64,000 bases of DNA from Clostridia bacterium (GCA_017456555.1 JAFTJF010000011.1:285831-349830); one strand, 5' to 3'. Positions 54,548 through 63,532 are shown, counted from the stretch's first letter. The notes: a model not told the origin generated them from the letters alone. Program-made: numbers and translations.

Positions 54548-55264
54548 GTGTCTGCAACAAGAAAAAGATATTTTATTCGTTTAATTGCGCGTATTGCAAT
54601 TTTTATTGCATGTTTGATTATGTGTTTTGATTTACAAAACTTTGAAATTTTGAATGGTAATAATTTCTTTAAAAAATTTTATATATTACATCTTTTATGG
54701 TTAGTTTGGGTATGCGATATGGTTTTACAAATTATACCAATAAAAAATAAAGTAGCATTAGGTTCACAAAAATTATTTGCAAATCGTTTTCAACCAATTC
54801 GTGAAAAAATTAATTATGAAGCTCTTAAAAATTACGTAGTGACTACTACTAAGGCAGCTTATAAAGTATTTATTATTTGGGGCTTGCTAATTATAGGCAT
54901 TGGTGCACTGTATTACAACGCTATCATAGATAAAATTTGGCTATTTATGATTTCAGTTTTCTTTTATGTTTGTGATTTGATTTGTGTTTTAATTTGGTGT
55001 CCTTTTCGCTTACTTATGAAAAATAAATGCTGTACTACTTGTAGAATTTTTAATTGGGATCATCTTATGATGTTTTCACCACTTATTTTTGTTGGTGGCT
55101 TTTTCTCAGTTTCACTTGTAGTAATGGCATTGCTTGCATGGCTTGTTTGGGAAGTGTGTGTGATGATTTATCCAGAACGTTTTTCAGAAATGACTAATGC
55201 AGCACTTAAATGCTCTGAATGTACAGACAAGCTTTGTACACAATACTGTCAAAAGTGTAGATAA
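54548..55264 (+). CDS. Hypothetical membrane protein with C-terminal cysteine cluster
   Basis: 238 residues. There are about five hydrophobic segments (12-30, 42-60, 105-125, 130-150 and 170-195) and two cysteine-rich sites: KCCTTCRIFNWDH (about 158-170) in a loop, and a C-terminal CSECTDKLCTQYCQKCR with five Cys in 16 residues. The latter could bind metal. I recognise the general type in gut Bacillota but no function. The start is GTG 54548, with TGGAGG 7 bases upstream. CGT arginine codons are more frequent than in neighbours, a possible sign of transfer. Confidence 0.72.
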   Translation: MSATRKRYFIRLIARIAIFIACLIMCFDLQNFEILNGNNFFKKFYILHLLWLVWVCDMVLQIIPIKNKVALGSQKLFANRFQPIREKINYEALKNYVVTTTKAAYKVFIIWGLLIIGIGALYYNAIIDKIWLFMISVFFYVCDLICVLIWCPFRLLMKNKCCTTCRIFNWDHLMMFSPLIFVGGFFSVSLVVMALLAWLVWEVCVMIYPERFSEMTNAALKCSECTDKLCTQYCQKCR

Positions 55265-55289
55265 ATTTAGAAATAGAGGTGGATGATAT

Positions 55290-55859
55290 ATGGAAATTTT
55301 CATAACAAGACATGGACAAACTGACTGGAATGTCCTTGGAAAACTTCAAGGACAAACAGATATAGAATTAAATGATACTGGAAGGCAACAAGCAAAAGAA
55401 ACTGGAGAGTTAATTAAAAACGAAAATATAGATTTAATAATTTCATCTCCGCTAAAACGAGCAAAGGAAACAGCGGAAATTATTAATAGAAATTTTAATG
55501 TTTCTATTATTGAAGATAAGAGATTAATGGAAAGAAGATTTGGTAAATTCGAAGGATTGGACAAAAAAGATAGAGAAAAATTAAAAGAGATTAATCCAGA
55601 AATTAATGATGTTTGGGATTACAATAGAAATATAGATTTTTATAATATGGAAACGATGAAAGAATTTTGTAGTAGAATATATGAATTTCTTGATGATATG
55701 ATTAAAAACTACAAAGATAAAAATATACTTATAGTTACACATGGTGGGGCATCTGTACCTATTAAATGTTATTTTATGAAATATCCTTTAGAAAAACTTG
55801 TTGATAGAGATGCTATAAAAGGTTTAAAAAACTGTGAAATTGCAAAATTTGAGATTTAA
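55290..55859 (+). CDS. Histidine phosphatase family protein
   Basis: The 189-residue phosphatase is phosphoglycerate-mutase-like. The catalytic motif is TRHGQTDWN near residue 6, with partner SSPLKRAKETAEII, the acid/base in LMERRFGKFEG, and THGGASVPIK near 152 supplying the second His. Substrates vary widely in this family (sugar phosphates, alpha-ribazole-P). GAGGTGGATGATAT precedes the ATG. It ends before a terminator-promoter junction. Confidence 0.9.
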   Translation: MEIFITRHGQTDWNVLGKLQGQTDIELNDTGRQQAKETGELIKNENIDLIISSPLKRAKETAEIINRNFNVSIIEDKRLMERRFGKFEGLDKKDREKLKEINPEINDVWDYNRNIDFYNMETMKEFCSRIYEFLDDMIKNYKDKNILIVTHGGASVPIKCYFMKYPLEKLVDRDAIKGLKNCEIAKFEI

Positions 55860-55904
55860 TTTTAAGTATAATTTACAATAAAAAATGATAAACAATAATT
55901 AAAC

Positions 55905-55938
55905 AGAGGAGCAAATAATTGCTTCTCTTTATTTTTTA
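55905..55938 (+). terminator. Terminator fused to downstream promoter
   Basis: AGAGGAGCAA and TTGCTTCTCT pair around ATAA, followed by TTTATTTTTTATAATATAATC, which also provides a -10. A weaker relative of the whole arrangement is at about 53944-53990. Confidence 0.75.
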
Positions 55939-55985
55939 TAATATAATCTAATAGAAAATAGTAATTTGAAAGAGAGTTGATTTTA

Positions 55986-56468
55986 ATGTTAATTATAATG
56001 GAAGGCATTGTATTATGTTTTATACTTTTAATATATTGTGTTATTGGTATAGCAAATGGGCCAGAAAAATTTACTGTATTTTATGAAAAAGATGTTCAAG
56101 ATAAAGCAATTAAATTAGGATATACTTCAAAAGAAAAAATAAGAAAACAAACAATAATTTCAATTATAGTTTTGTATTTACCTTGCTTCATCCTAGTTCC
56201 ATTTATGGTTTGTTATATAAACGGAGCAAAAGAATTTAATCAAATATTTATTCAAAGTTTATTAATTATGTACATTATGGGATTATTTGATAGATTTTTT
56301 GTTGATTGGTACTGGGTAGAACATACAAAAGCATGGGATATACCTAATACAGAGGAATTAAAACCATATATTCCTAAAAAAATGAAAGTTGTAAAATGGA
56401 TAGGAACTATTGTTGGTTTTGCTATTATTGCATTAATTATTGCTTTTGTAATGAGTAATATTGTTTAA
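55986..56468 (+). CDS. Hypothetical membrane protein
   Basis: About 160 residues with four membrane helices (about 4-22, 57-78, 88-108 and 135-157). The conserved-looking loop FDRFFVDWYWVEHTKAWDIP after helix 3 has Asp, Trp and His residues that might form a site. The family is not named. I prefer ATG 55986 (GAGAG about 10 bases upstream) over the TTG at 55977. The CPBP protease gene begins 33 bases after it. Confidence 0.68.
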   Translation: MLIIMEGIVLCFILLIYCVIGIANGPEKFTVFYEKDVQDKAIKLGYTSKEKIRKQTIISIIVLYLPCFILVPFMVCYINGAKEFNQIFIQSLLIMYIMGLFDRFFVDWYWVEHTKAWDIPNTEELKPYIPKKMKVVKWIGTIVGFAIIALIIAFVMSNIV

Positions 56469-56501
56469 CAAATTAGAAGTTGTAAGGGAAAATAATAGGT
56501 T

Positions 56502-57197
56502 ATGAAAAAAATATTTGAAAAACATGAAACTTTACTTTGTATGTTATTAATAATTTTATATATAGTAATAAATTCATATTGCATACAAAATTTTGGAGTG
56601 GAAGATTATAGAAGTACAATTATAAATACAATATTTTCTGCTTTCTTAATTATTTTAATAATTAAACTTGATAGAGTAAAGTATTATGGCTTAACAAAAG
56701 TAACTAACCCCGAAAAATATTTGTATTTTATACCATTAGTGTTGATTGCGTCAGTTAATTTATGGACTGGCATTAACATCGCTAATACATCAACTGAAAT
56801 AATATTTCACATTTTAACAATGATTAATGTTGGTTTTATAGAAGAAATTATTTTTAGAGGTTTTCTATTTAAAATGATGGAAAAGGACAATGTTAAAACA
56901 GCAATAATTGTAAGTGCTATTACTTTTGGAATAGGCCATATTGTTAATTTACTAAATGGTGCTGATTTAGTTCCGACTCTAATACAAATTTGTTATGCAA
57001 TTTCAATAGGCTATTTATTTGTTATTATATTTTACAAAAGTAAATCACTTATTCCTTGTATAATAACTCATGTTTTAGTAAATTCGCTTTCTATATTTAA
57101 TATTGATAATGTAGTATCATTATATATAGTGCCTATATTTTTAATAATTGTACCGATTTGTTATGCTGCATACATAAATAAAGCAGTGAGAGAATGA
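56502..57197 (+). CDS. CPBP-family intramembrane metalloprotease
   Basis: The 231-residue integral membrane protein has about seven helices and the CAAX/CPBP motifs: EEIIFRGFLF (glutamates and Arg) near 118, FGIGHIVNLLNG (metal His) near 146, and HVLVNSLSIFN near 188. The family includes prenyl-protein processing enzymes and bacteriocin-immunity proteins. Its substrate here is unknown. It ends in TGA just upstream of the rrf2 promoter. Confidence 0.88.
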   Translation: MKKIFEKHETLLCMLLIILYIVINSYCIQNFGVEDYRSTIINTIFSAFLIILIIKLDRVKYYGLTKVTNPEKYLYFIPLVLIASVNLWTGINIANTSTEIIFHILTMINVGFIEEIIFRGFLFKMMEKDNVKTAIIVSAITFGIGHIVNLLNGADLVPTLIQICYAISIGYLFVIIFYKSKSLIPCIITHVLVNSLSIFNIDNVVSLYIVPIFLIIVPICYAAYINKAVRE

Positions 57198-57225
57198 CGA
57201 TATAAACTACAATTTTTATAAATAC

Positions 57226-57255
57226 TTGCAATTCCTATTAATTTAGTAGTATAAT
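57226..57255 (+). promoter_or_regulatory. rrf2 promoter with Rrf2/IscR-type operator
   Basis: TTGCAA (57226-57231), 18 bases, TATAAT (57250-57255). Between them, AATTCCTATTAATTTAGTAG is an imperfect palindrome of the clostridial IscR-like type, positioned to let the repressor block its own gene. Confidence 0.6.
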
Positions 57256-57278
57256 ATTATTGTTGGAGGAATGAGAGT

Positions 57279-57677
57279 ATGAAAATATCTACAAAAGGAA
57301 GATATGCCTTAAGAGTAATGATTGATTTAGCATTAAACAGTAATGGGAATTATATATCACTAAAAGATATTGCTGAAAGACAAGAAATATCAAATAAATA
57401 TTTAGAACAAATTATATCTTTATTGAATAAAGCTAGTTTTTTAGAAACAGCAAGAGGAAATACTGGTGGATATAAATTAGCAAGATTACCAAAAGAATAT
57501 AAGGTTGGAGATATATTAAGAGCAACAGAAGGAGATATGGCTCCAATAAATTGTTTAACAGAAAACGGAGAATGTGCAAGACAAGATAAATGTAAAACAT
57601 ATTCTTTTTGGAAAGGTTTAGATGATGTAATGACTGAATACATTGACAGTAAAACATTAGAAGATTTAATTAAATAA
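57279..57677 (+). CDS. iscR: Rrf2-family transcriptional regulator (IscR-like)
   Basis: The 132-residue winged-helix repressor is MKISTKGRYALRVMIDLAL at the start, with recognition region LEQIISLLNKASFLETARG. The C-terminal part has three cysteines (INCLTENGECARQDKCK) that can bind a 2Fe-2S cluster, as in IscR. It is followed by nifS, nifU and mnmA. Operator-like palindromes precede both its own gene and nifS, so it probably adjusts cluster synthesis to need. GGAGG precedes the ATG. Confidence 0.9.
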   Translation: MKISTKGRYALRVMIDLALNSNGNYISLKDIAERQEISNKYLEQIISLLNKASFLETARGNTGGYKLARLPKEYKVGDILRATEGDMAPINCLTENGECARQDKCKTYSFWKGLDDVMTEYIDSKTLEDLIK

Positions 57678-57683
57678 ATATAT

Positions 57684-57718
57684 AGAAGAGGGCTCAAAAT
57701 AATGAGTCTTCTTTTTTT
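57684..57718 (+). terminator. Terminator between rrf2 and nifS
   Basis: AGAAGA and CTCA pair with TGAG and TCTTCT, then T residues. nifS therefore relies on its own promoter. Confidence 0.65.
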
Positions 57719-57723
57719 ATTAC

Positions 57724-57778
57724 AATTCCTATTGACAAGGTAGGAATTAAGTTGTATAATTCCTATTGAAATAGTATG
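57724..57778 (+). promoter_or_regulatory. nifS promoter with two Rrf2 operator-like sites
   Basis: TTGACA (57732-57737), 17 bases, TATAAT (57755-57760). The -35 lies inside a perfect 8-bp inverted repeat, AATTCCTA-N9-TAGGAATT (57724-57748). A second similar site, AATTCCTATTGAAATAGTAT, covers 57758-57777 right at the start point. Confidence 0.72.
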
Positions 57779-57819
57779 AAAAGAGAATTTTTGTAAATAA
57801 TATAAAAAAGGAGGAATGT

Positions 57820-59031
57820 ATGACTGCAAAATTAGTCATGCAAAACAATATGAAAAATATATATTTTGATAATGCAGCAACAACAAAATTAGATGATGAA
57901 GTATTACAAGAAATGATTCCATATTTAAAAGAAAACTATGGAAATGCTTCTTCAATATATAAACTTGGTAGAGAATCGAGAAAAGCTGTTGAAGATTCAA
58001 GAGAAAAAATTGCCAAAGTTTTAAATTGCAAACCAAATGAAATTTATTTTACAGCTGGTGGAAGTGAAAGTGATAACACAGCAATAAAAGGAATTGCAAG
58101 AGCAAACAAAGCAAAAGGAAATCACATTATAACTTCAAAAATAGAACATCCAGCAGTTTTAGAAACTTGCAAAGAGCTTGAAAAAGAAGGGTTTGAAGTA
58201 AGTTATATATCAGTAGATGAAAATGGTATATTAAACTTAGAAGAATTAAAACAAGCTATAAAACCAGAAACTGTTTTAATTACAATAATGTTTGCAAATA
58301 ATGAAATCGGAACAATTCAGCCAATAGAAGAAATTGGAAAAATTGCAAAAGAAAATAAAATTTATTTCCATACAGATGCTGTACAAGCTATTGGAAATGT
58401 AAAAATAGATGTTCAAGAATTAAATATAGATAGTTTATCATTATCTGGTCATAAATTTTATGGACCAAAAGGAATTGGAGCTTTATATGTAAAAAATGGA
58501 GTGAAATTTGATAAATATATTTCTGGAGGACATCAAGAAAGAAATAAAAGAGCAGGAACAGAAAATGTTGCTGGAATTGTTGGTATGGGAAAAGCAATTG
58601 AACTTGCTTATAGAGATATAGATGAACATAACAAGAAAATAAAGGAACTAAGAGACTACTATGTAGAACAAGTAAAAGAAAAAATTCCTTATATAAAAAT
58701 AAATGGAGATATGGAAAAAAGACTTCCAGGAAATAGTAACATCTCTTTCAGATTTATTGAAGGTGAAGGATTATTATTAAATTTGGATTTAAAAGCAATT
58801 TGTGCATCAAGTGGTAGTGCTTGTACATCTGGTTCACTTGATCCATCACATGTTTTACTTGCAATCGGTTTGCCACACGAAATTGCACATGGTTCTTTAA
58901 GAATAGCAATAGGAAAATATAATACTAAAGAAGATGTTGATTATCTAGTAGAAAATTTAGTAGAGATAGTAAATAGATTAAGAGAGATGTCTCCATTATG
59001 GGAGAGTTTTATAGAGGGGGAAAATAATTAA
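57820..59031 (+). CDS. nifS: Cysteine desulfurase NifS/IscS
   Basis: This PLP enzyme takes sulfur from cysteine for cluster assembly and tRNA thiolation. 403 residues. The PLP lysine is in SLSGHKFYGPKG near 214. The persulfide loop has the active Cys in SSGSACTSGSLDPSH near 335. The N-terminal NIYFDNAATTKLDDEV is typical. ATG 57820 follows AAGGAGG. The last base of its stop overlaps the nifU start, giving coupled translation. Confidence 0.96.
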   Translation: MTAKLVMQNNMKNIYFDNAATTKLDDEVLQEMIPYLKENYGNASSIYKLGRESRKAVEDSREKIAKVLNCKPNEIYFTAGGSESDNTAIKGIARANKAKGNHIITSKIEHPAVLETCKELEKEGFEVSYISVDENGILNLEELKQAIKPETVLITIMFANNEIGTIQPIEEIGKIAKENKIYFHTDAVQAIGNVKIDVQELNIDSLSLSGHKFYGPKGIGALYVKNGVKFDKYISGGHQERNKRAGTENVAGIVGMGKAIELAYRDIDEHNKKIKELRDYYVEQVKEKIPYIKINGDMEKRLPGNSNISFRFIEGEGLLLNLDLKAICASSGSACTSGSLDPSHVLLAIGLPHEIAHGSLRIAIGKYNTKEDVDYLVENLVEIVNRLREMSPLWESFIEGENN

Positions 59032-59471
59032 TGGAATATTCAGATAAAGTAGTAGAACACTATACGAATCCAAGAAATGTTGGAAAAATAGAAGATGCTT
59101 CAGGAGTTGGAGAAGTTGGAAATCCAGTTTGTGGAGATATTATGAAAATGTTCATAAAAGTTGAAAATAATGTTATTGTTGATGTTAAATTTAAAACTTT
59201 CGGATGCGGAGCAGCTATTGCAACAAGTAGTATTTCAACAGAAATGATAAAAGGAAAAACACTTGAAGAAGCATTAGCTTTAAAAAATAATGATGTTGTA
59301 AATGCATTAGACGGATTACCACCTGTAAAAATCCATTGCTCAGTTTTAGCAGAAGAAGCTATACATGAGGCAATTGCAGATTACTATAGAAAAGAAGGAA
59401 AATTAACAGAAGAAGAGATTAAAGAAAAATGCAATTTAAAAGAACATTATTGTGAGCATTGTTCTTTATAA
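59031..59471 (+). CDS. nifU: Iron-sulfur cluster scaffold NifU/IscU
   Basis: 146 residues. The scaffold has its three cluster ligands in NPVCGD, FGCGAAIATSS and IHCSVLAEEA. The HYTNPRNVGKIEDASG opening is typical. The C-terminal tail has two extra cysteines (HYCEHCSL). It assembles clusters from sulfur donated by NifS. It overlaps nifS by one base and precedes mnmA by about 55 bases. Confidence 0.95.
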   Translation: MEYSDKVVEHYTNPRNVGKIEDASGVGEVGNPVCGDIMKMFIKVENNVIVDVKFKTFGCGAAIATSSISTEMIKGKTLEEALALKNNDVVNALDGLPPVKIHCSVLAEEAIHEAIADYYRKEGKLTEEEIKEKCNLKEHYCEHCSL

Positions 59472-59525
59472 TATATGAAAATTATAATATAGTTTTATAA
59501 ATAAAAAGTAAAAGGAATAAATAAA

Positions 59526-60584
59526 GTGAATAAAAAAGTTTTACTAGGGATGAGTGGAGGCGTTGATAGTAGCGTCTCTGCTATTCTTTTAAAAGAACAA
59601 GGATATGATGTAATTGGAATAACAATGAAACTTTTTGAAGGAGAAGTTGAAGGAAGTTGTTGTAATATTTCTTCTACAATGGATGCCAAAAGAGTTTGCG
59701 ATTATTTAGGAATTCCTCATTACACTTTGAATTTTAAAGAAGAATTTCAAAAATATGTAATTGATGATTTTATAAAATGTTATGCAAATTGTAAAACACC
59801 AAATCCTTGTATTGAATGTAATAAATATTTGAAATTTGGTGCAATGTATGAAATGGCTAAAAAACTAGAATGTGATTACATAGCAACAGGCCATTATGCA
59901 AAAATAGAATATTCTGAAAAATACAATCAAAATGTATTAAAAAAAGCAAATGCCGTAGCAAAAGACCAAAGCTATGTTTTATATAATTTACCAAGAGAAT
60001 TGTTAGATAAATTAAAATTACCTTTAGGAAATTTTACAAGCAAATCTGAAATTAGAGAAATTGCTAGAAATCATAATTTGCCAGTTGCAAGCAAACCAGA
60101 TAGTGAAGATATTTGTTTTATACCAGATGGAAATTATAAAAAATTTTTAGAAAATAATTCGGATATAAAAAGTGTAGAAGGAAATATTGTAAATAAAGAA
60201 GGAAAGATATTAGGCACTCACACAGGATTATACAAATATACAATAGGTCAACGAAAGGGATTGGGAATATCAAATAAAACGTCATTATATGTTATAGGAT
60301 TTAACAAAGAAAAAAACGAAGTAATTGTTGGAGAAGAAAAAGAACTATACAAAAAAGAATTTATTGTAGAAGATTTAAATTGGCTTCTATTTGATAAACT
60401 AGAAAAAGAGTTAGATGTTAATGTGAAAACAAGATATTCTTCAAAAGAGTATAGAGCGAAAATAATTCCAAATGGTAATAATGTAAATGTGATTTATGAA
60501 GAACCTCAAAAATCAATAACGTCAGGACAATCAGCGGTGTTTTATATTGATGATATTGTAATTGGTGGTGGAAAAATAAAATAG
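59526..60584 (+). CDS. mnmA: tRNA-specific 2-thiouridylase MnmA
   Basis: It thiolates U34 of Lys, Glu and Gln tRNAs using sulfur relayed from the desulfurase. 352 residues. The PP-loop [14 protein letters not shown] is at the start. Catalytic cysteines are in NPCIECNKYLKFG (about residue 98) and EDICFIPDGNY (about 195). AKDQSYVLYNL and IGQRKGLGIS are conserved. The start is GTG 59526, with AAAGGAA about 9 bases upstream. Its position after nifS-nifU is common in Clostridia. Confidence 0.95.
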   Translation: MNKKVLLGMSGGVDSSVSAILLKEQGYDVIGITMKLFEGEVEGSCCNISSTMDAKRVCDYLGIPHYTLNFKEEFQKYVIDDFIKCYANCKTPNPCIECNKYLKFGAMYEMAKKLECDYIATGHYAKIEYSEKYNQNVLKKANAVAKDQSYVLYNLPRELLDKLKLPLGNFTSKSEIREIARNHNLPVASKPDSEDICFIPDGNYKKFLENNSDIKSVEGNIVNKEGKILGTHTGLYKYTIGQRKGLGISNKTSLYVIGFNKEKNEVIVGEEKELYKKEFIVEDLNWLLFDKLEKELDVNVKTRYSSKEYRAKIIPNGNNVNVIYEEPQKSITSGQSAVFYIDDIVIGGGKIK

Positions 60585-60604
60585 TAAAAAATTAAAAAAA
60601 GTAC

Positions 60605-60700
60605 TTACACAAAAATAAAATTTATGTTATATTAAGTAAAGCAATGCGTAGCAGAAATGTGTAAATCCAATTGAATTTGGAGTTACACATTATTTTTTTG
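60605..60700 (+). promoter_or_regulatory. Promoter plus attenuator-like terminator before the MATE gene
   Basis: TTACAC (60605-60610), 17 bases, TATATT (60628-60633). About 60 bases later comes an intrinsic terminator: AATGTGTAA and TCCAA pair with TTTGGA and TTACACATT (60656-60691), followed by seven T. It lies between this promoter and the MATE ribosome site, so MATE expression should need read-through. Confidence 0.55.
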
Positions 60701-60726
60701 CTCAAAAATAGGAGGGAAATTTAGTT

Positions 60727-62691
60727 ATGGAACAAACTAAAAATAACAAGATGGCAGATACGCCAATGAAAAAATTATTCTGGAAAATGGGATTACCAAT
60801 GATTATATCAATGGTATTGCAAGCTTTATATAATGTTGTTGACAGCATATTTGTTACAAATATGGGCGAATCAGGAGCTCTTGCAAATCAAGCATTGACA
60901 ATTGCATTTCCAATACAAATTTTAATAATAGCAGTAGGTGTTGGAACTGGAGTTGGATTAAATGCACTTCTTTCAAAAAGTTTAGGAGAAAAAAATACAG
61001 AAAAAGTAAATAAAGTTGCTGGAAATGGTATATTTTTAAGTATAATCATATTTATAGTGTTTTTATTATTTGGAGCCTTTGGTTCAAAATGGTTTATAAG
61101 CCTTTTTGCTGGTGAAAATGAAGAAGTAATATCTATGGGAACAATTTATTTACAAATTTGTTGTTGTTTTTCTTTGGGTTCTATTGGTTATACTGTTTAT
61201 GAAAGATTTTTACAATCCACAGGAAAGACAATGCTTTCAACAATTGCACAAATTGCTGGTGCAGTTACTAATATTATTTTAGACTACATATTTATTTATC
61301 CTTGCAAAATGGGTGTAGCAGGAGCTGCTTGGGCTACTGTTATAGGACAATTTGTATCTTTAGGTTTGGCTATGATATTCCATTATACATTAAATAAAGA
61401 GATAAATGGAAATCCTAAATATATTAAACCTGACTTTAGTTTAATTAAAGGAATTTACAATATAGGTATTTCAGCTGCAATTATGCAAGCTTTATTATCA
61501 GTTATGATGGCTGGAATGAATGCTATACTTGGTACATCAGAAGCTGATCCAACAATATTAGTAGGTTCTTATGGAATATATTATAAAATCCAACAAATAG
61601 CTTTATTTTCAGCATTTGGACTATCTAATACTGTAATTTCAATTTTGTCATTTAATTATGGTATGAAAGACAAAGAAAGAATTAAAGATTGTATTAAATA
61701 TGGAGTAATTGATACTTTTATAGTTACATTAATCTTAACTGCAGTATTTGAAATTTTCGCAAGACCACTTGCTAATTTATTTGGACTAGCTGGTGGAACA
61801 ACAACTGAAATAATAGAAATATGTACAATCGCATTAAGAATTGCAAGTATTGGTTATGTATTTATGGGATTTTCTGTTGCAGTTCAAGGTGTACTTCAAG
61901 CTTTGGGATATGCTTTAAGACCACTAATTATATCTTTATTAAGATTAGTAATATTTGTATTTCCAGTAGCATATTTATTTACATTATCTGATAATGTAAC
62001 AAATATTGTTTGGTGGACTTTTCCGATAGCAGAAGTACTTACAGCAATAATTTCTATTTTTATTTTGAAAAAATCATATAAAGAAAAAGTTGAAATATTA
62101 AATGAAGTTAATTCAGCTAAAGTAGAAGAAACTGATAAAAAATTAATTATATCAATAGCTCGTGAACATGGTACAGGTGGAAAAGAAATAGCAAGAAAAG
62201 TTGCTGAAAAGTTAAATATAAAATTCTATGATAAAGAAGAAATTAAAAAATTTGCTTTAAATAATTCTATGATAGAAGATAGTTTAACAGATGATGAATT
62301 ATATAAATTTTATTTATCATTAGACGCAGAAAAAGATTCAATTATTAAACAAGCTGAAACTATTAAGAAAATTGCTGCTCAAGATAATTGTATAATTGTA
62401 GGAAGAGGAGCAGATTACATATTAAAAGATAATCCAAATTTGATAAAAATATTCTTGTATGCACCGATAGAATATAGAATTGATAAAATCAAAGAAATGT
62501 ACAATGATACATATAAAGAAGCCAAAAAACATGTGTTAGATTCTGATAAATCAAGATCTGCTTACTATGAAGTAATCACAAATCAAACTTGGGGTAAAAA
62601 AGAAAATTATGATTTATGTATTAATTGCGAAATTGGTAGCGAAAAAGTAATAGATATTATATGTGAATATATAAAAATAGAAAAAGAATAG
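60727..62691 (+). CDS. MATE efflux transporter fused to a cytidylate-kinase-like domain
   Basis: 654 residues. Residues 1-455 are a complete MATE transporter with about twelve helices (MKKLFWKMGLPMIISMVLQA at the start, AGAVTNIILDYIFIYPCKMG in the middle), exporting cationic compounds in exchange for Na+ or H+. A short charged linker (about 455-475) leads to a cytosolic nucleotide-kinase-like domain (about 476-654). That domain has the P-loop-like ISIAREHGTGGKEIARKVAE, IKFYDKEEI, CIIVGRGADYIL and a C-terminal DLCINCEIGSEKVI, as in cytidylate-kinase-like proteins of Clostridia. There is no stop or frameshift between them. AGGAGG precedes the ATG. The purpose of the fusion is unknown. Confidence 0.9.
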   Translation: MEQTKNNKMADTPMKKLFWKMGLPMIISMVLQALYNVVDSIFVTNMGESGALANQALTIAFPIQILIIAVGVGTGVGLNALLSKSLGEKNTEKVNKVAGNGIFLSIIIFIVFLLFGAFGSKWFISLFAGENEEVISMGTIYLQICCCFSLGSIGYTVYERFLQSTGKTMLSTIAQIAGAVTNIILDYIFIYPCKMGVAGAAWATVIGQFVSLGLAMIFHYTLNKEINGNPKYIKPDFSLIKGIYNIGISAAIMQALLSVMMAGMNAILGTSEADPTILVGSYGIYYKIQQIALFSAFGLSNTVISILSFNYGMKDKERIKDCIKYGVIDTFIVTLILTAVFEIFARPLANLFGLAGGTTTEIIEICTIALRIASIGYVFMGFSVAVQGVLQALGYALRPLIISLLRLVIFVFPVAYLFTLSDNVTNIVWWTFPIAEVLTAIISIFILKKSYKEKVEILNEVNSAKVEETDKKLIISIAREHGTGGKEIARKVAEKLNIKFYDKEEIKKFALNNSMIEDSLTDDELYKFYLSLDAEKDSIIKQAETIKKIAAQDNCIIVGRGADYILKDNPNLIKIFLYAPIEYRIDKIKEMYNDTYKEAKKHVLDSDKSRSAYYEVITNQTWGKKENYDLCINCEIGSEKVIDIICEYIKIEKE

Positions 62692-62701
62692 CCAAAAATA
62701 T

Positions 62702-62761
62702 TCTCTTGAATATTATATAGAAGACATAAAATGTCAATATAATATTCGAGAGGATTTTTTT
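62702..62761 (+). terminator. Long hairpin ending in a T-run that reaches the ZIP start codon
   Basis: CTCTTGAATATTATAT pairs with ATATAATATTCGAGAG (16 bp, one G-U) around an inner GACAT/ATGTC stem, then seven T and directly ATG. The ribosome site GAGAGGA of the ZIP gene is in the 3' arm, so the same structure would stop MATE transcripts and hide the ZIP start. Confidence 0.72.
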
Positions 62762-63532
62762 ATGGAAATTATATTAGGAGTTTTCATTCCTTTTTGGGGA
62801 ACAATTTTAGGCTCTTCTATGGTATTTCTTATGAAAAATACTTTAAATAAAGGAGTTGAAAAATTATTGTTGGGATTGGCTTCTGGAGTGATGATTGCTG
62901 CTTCAATTTGGTCTTTATTAATTCCTTCTTTTGAAATGGCAAATAATCAAGGAATTTTAGAATGGTTTCCTGCTGTAATTGGTTTTATATTAGGAATTAT
63001 TTTTTTAATAATAATTGATTTTATAATTTCAAAGCTAGAAAAAACATTAGATTTGAATAATAATGAATCAGATTTTAAAAATAATATAATGCTTTTTATA
63101 GCAGTAACATTGCATAATATTCCAGAAGGAATGGCAGTTGGTGTGGCGTTTGCAAGTGTTATAGCTGGAAATGCTGGAATGACAATTGCAGCAGCAATTT
63201 CACTGGCTATAGGAATTGCAATTCAGAATTTTCCTGAAGGAGCAATTGTTTCAATGCCATTAAAATCTAGTGGAATATCAAAAGGAAAATCTTTTTTATA
63301 TGGATTTTTTTCTGGAATAGTAGAGCCGATTGCGGCTTTTATTACAATTTTACTTACTTCAAAAATAAGTTTAATTCTACCTTATTTATTAGCTTTTGCA
63401 GCAGGTAGTATGATTTATGTTGTAGCAGATGAATTAATACCAAAATCTCAGAGTGGAGAATTTACAAAATTAGGAATTATTGGTTTAACAATAGGCTTTT
63501 TAATAATGATGGTTTTAGATATAACATTATGA
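62762..63532 (+). CDS. ZIP-family metal transporter
   Basis: The 256-residue transporter of zinc or related divalent metals has eight helices. TM4 and TM5 motifs are HNIPEGMAVGVAF near 119 and IAIQNFPEGA near 157, holding the metal-binding His, Asn and Glu residues. A short acidic loop replaces the usual His-rich loop between TM3 and TM4. It ends in TGA. Its ribosome site is buried in the hairpin described at 62702-62761, and a related 28-base motif precedes the next gene. Confidence 0.92.
   Translation: MEIILGVFIPFWGTILGSSMVFLMKNTLNKGVEKLLLGLASGVMIAASIWSLLIPSFEMANNQGILEWFPAVIGFILGIIFLIIIDFIISKLEKTLDLNNNESDFKNNIMLFIAVTLHNIPEGMAVGVAFASVIAGNAGMTIAAAISLAIGIAIQNFPEGAIVSMPLKSSGISKGKSFLYGFFSGIVEPIAAFITILLTSKISLILPYLLAFAAGSMIYVVADELIPKSQSGEFTKLGIIGLTIGFLIMMVLDITL

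Noticed and set aside
47660-60660. Similar 19-base strings ATGC(A/G)TAGC(T/A)GAAATGTGT at about 47663 and 60645
   Set aside because: Only one copy is followed by a hairpin and the contexts differ; in AT-rich spacer this is weak and may be chance.
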